From an uncultured Collinsella sp. (GTDB lineage Bacteria > Actinomycetota > Coriobacteriia > Coriobacteriales > Coriobacteriaceae), in the NCBI GenBank assembly GCA_902494605.1, contig CABUUG010000034.1, forward strand, positions 1-14,683: 14,683 bases of DNA. Direction: 5' to 3'. Below are positions 12,795 through 14,683 of this stretch, piece by piece. Position 1 is the first letter of the stretch, and each line of letters opens with the position of its first letter. A program made the translations under genes and the position numbers. Below the pieces are notes generated by a model. It was not told where the DNA came from. It made no database searches and saw nothing but the letters and a program-made list of their open reading frames with translations.

Positions 12795-14683
12795 TACGAC
12801 CCCCCGCCCAGAGCGCCAACCAGCGTGGCGACATCGACGGTGAGTGGGATGGAGCCGCCGCCGGGCAGAGGAATCTCCGCAAGCGTGAACACCGTACCGC
12901 TAATGGTGCGTTCGACTTGATATTCCAATGCCTCGCAAAGCGCCTTGGGATCGGTCACGCCCAACGGAATACCTCGCAGCTTGTCTTGCGCTTGAGAGAA
13001 ACCAGCAATGTCAGACCCCGGACTCTTAATGACGTTGGCGGAATCGGTCAGCACTGGCTTTCGCAGGCGCAAGTCGCACGGCTCCAGACCCAACGCCGCC
13101 ACGGACGCCGAAACGGTATCGCCGAGCCACGATGCGATGGAGCCCAACGCGCCGCTGCCCCCTCCTAGGCCTTTAATCATCTCGTCCATAAGTTCGTCGG
13201 CCGAACCTTGGATATCACCGTATCCTACGAGCAGCCGTCCCCAAACATCCATGACGCCGTCGAGCACGCCGGCAACGCCGCCCGAGCGTTCCTTCAATGT
13301 CGAGAAAAATCGCGAAAGCACGTTGTTTTGCGCCGTCGCCTCATCGGGCGCCAACACCGCGGCAGAGATAGCACCGCGATCGCCAAGCCTGACTGCCGTG
13401 TTAAACGAAGAGTTGAGCTCATCGGGGCTCGAGATGGCACCCGAAACCGCAAAGGCGACCACGCCGTTGCGACCGGGCGGGGCGATGCGCGGACGCTCAC
13501 CGGATAGTTCTTTGATGGCGGTATCGAACGCATTGCCCGCACGGTCGGCTTCGTCCTCGGTCTGACGCTCGAGCTCAAGCTCCTTGTTGCGACAGTCGAC
13601 GTAGTCCTCCAGGGCGTCTTTAAACTTGTCAAAGTGATACTCGAAGCCGTTTTCGATAGAGGTTGAAGGCGCCGCAACAGCACCAAGCGACGAAACGCCA
13701 AAATGGCATTTGCTGCATTTATCTTGCCCATCGTAATCGGCAACCGAAGCAAATCCGCTCGGCGTTCCTTTCTTATAGCTAGGGCAGGTCGTCCCGTAAT
13801 GCAGATACGCCTTGCCATCGTTCACGCTCGTCGGCCACACCGCATCGGTATAGAGTTCCGTCGCCCGAACCTCATCAGAGTTGCGCGGCAGCAGCGGAAT
13901 ATAGGAGGAAACCCTGTCTCCGTTCTCGGTTATATATGCCCGATCGACTTCCGCGCTCGCATAGGTATAAAACGCCTTACGCGCCGCAGACTCTGCCTTC
14001 ATCTCGACACTCGAGCCTTGGGGCTTCTCATTTGCCAGACGCCGATGGTAGTAGTCCTTCGAGCGATCAAGAGCAACTTGAGGCTCCCACGTAATGCTCG
14101 ATGAGTAATGCGGATTATGAACACCGGAGAGATCCGTTAGGCTTTTTGCGCGCTCCCACATACACGAACAGCTGCCGACCGAACCTTTATCCGATCCACC
14201 GCAATCCGCTAGCCAGGCGCGCTCTTTGGCCTTCGCCGTCTCCTCCGATGCTTTTTGTAGCTCCTCGGCCGCGCGCTCCAGATCTTCCGACGCATCTTTA
14301 ATGGCATCGGTCGAGATTTCGGATCCTTCGAGCGCAACAAAATCCGACTCGGATGTCCTGGGCACGGCAAGCGCCGTACCGGTATAGGTCACGCCGTCGG
14401 TATCCTGCGCCGATACTGCCTGCATGGCACGCGCGGCAACCAGGTACGGCAAGGCGGTCTCAATCTTTTGCAGGCCCTTTGCCGCGCTTTTGGCAAACTT
14501 GTTACGCGTTTTAATGATCTGGGTTCCCGTATCGATGATATCGCTACCGACAACCTCGGCGCCTGGAATGAGAATGGCAACCAAGCCGGTGCCGATCGTG
14601 GCAAACCCCGCCAGGCCCAAACTCAAAATGCTCGCATCCACCACCGTGGCGGCTGTGTGATAGGACGACACCACGTTGGCGCC
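12794..14683 (-). CDS. Large Tad-locus protein, uncharacterised, 5' end outside window
   Basis: The frame is open to the window edge, so this is the C-terminal 629 residues of a longer protein; a GTG at 14674 is not a convincing start. Numbering from that GTG: one hydrophobic segment (around 15-38), a coiled coil (123-155), a Cys-rich turn C158/C169/C171, and a second group C297 with C320-x-x-C323 (DKCSKCHFG). A second charged helix lies around 351-390, followed by a Gly/Ser-rich C-terminal half that ends in a hydrophobic LTVDVATLVGALGGGS. This looks like a membrane-anchored, mostly exported protein stabilised by disulfides or metal. It shares a TAATG stop-start with the TadE-like gene. I do not recognise a named family; a TadG-like or pilus-tip role is inferred from context only. 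Confidence 0.75.
   Translation of the reverse strand, partial: GANVVSSYHTAATVVDASILSLGLAGFATIGTGLVAILIPGAEVVGSDIIDTGTQIIKTRNKFAKSAAKGLQKIETALPYLVAARAMQAVSAQDTDGVTYTGTALAVPRTSESDFVALEGSEISTDAIKDASEDLERAAEELQKASEETAKAKERAWLADCGGSDKGSVGSCSCMWERAKSLTDLSGVHNPHYSSSITWEPQVALDRSKDYYHRRLANEKPQGSSVEMKAESAARKAFYTYASAEVDRAYITENGDRVSSYIPLLPRNSDEVRATELYTDAVWPTSVNDGKAYLHYGTTCPSYKKGTPSGFASVADYDGQDKCSKCHFGVSSLGAVAAPSTSIENGFEYHFDKFKDALEDYVDCRNKELELERQTEDEADRAGNAFDTAIKELSGERPRIAPPGRNGVVAFAVSGAISSPDELNSSFNTAVRLGDRGAISAAVLAPDEATAQNNVLSRFFSTLKERSGGVAGVLDGVMDVWGRLLVGYGDIQGSADELMDEMIKGLGGGSGALGSIASWLGDTVSASVAALGLEPCDLRLRKPVLTDSANVIKSPGSDIAGFSQAQDKLRGIPLGVTDPKALCEALEYQVERTISGTVFTLAEIPLPGGGSIPLTVDVATLVGALGGGS

Overview
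The window reads as a piece of chromosome from a high-GC actinobacterium, most likely a Collinsella or close relative in the Coriobacteriia. This is inferred from gene content and codon use; no search was run. All genes but one lie on the minus strand. The exception is a 57-residue membrane protein at 2351-2524.

Layout from low to high coordinate: two identical tRNA-Arg(ACG) genes, each with its own promoter (10-368); a small unrecognised gene with a LexA-box-like site upstream (405-855); serS with a terminator, sharing a divergent promoter region with the small membrane-protein gene (902-2524); a nested inverted-repeat element holding a strong hairpin (2525-2668); a group read as SPFH protein, rlmH, proC (4941 to 2682); tRNA-Leu(CAG), whose 3' end and terminator are duplicated 189 bp further on (5013-5374); a housekeeping group read as GH5-like protein, rsmI, metG, rsmA, tatD (10873 to 5378); tRNA-Phe(GAA) with promoter and terminator (11112-11288); a probable type II toxin-antitoxin pair (11352-11942); and the end of a Tad/Flp pilus-type locus with a DUF192 protein, a TadE-like pseudopilin and a large protein cut by the window edge (11962-14683).

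Much of the window serves translation: four tRNAs, two aminoacyl-tRNA synthetases (SerS, MetG) and three rRNA methyltransferases (RlmH, RsmA, RsmI). Each tRNA has a visible sigma-70-type promoter. Terminator hairpins lie downstream of three of the four; that of the first tRNA-Arg would lie outside the window. The Tad-type genes overlap by one and four bases, so they look translationally coupled, and the toxin-antitoxin pair follows 59 bp after them on the same strand.

No CRISPR array, transposase, integrase or clear phage gene is visible. The most unusual items are a GH5-like protein lacking the usual catalytic acid/base Glu, the large uncharacterised Cys-containing protein of the pilus locus, the LexA-like box before an unknown gene, the duplicated tRNA-Leu tail, and a tRNA-Phe with a mismatched acceptor stem.
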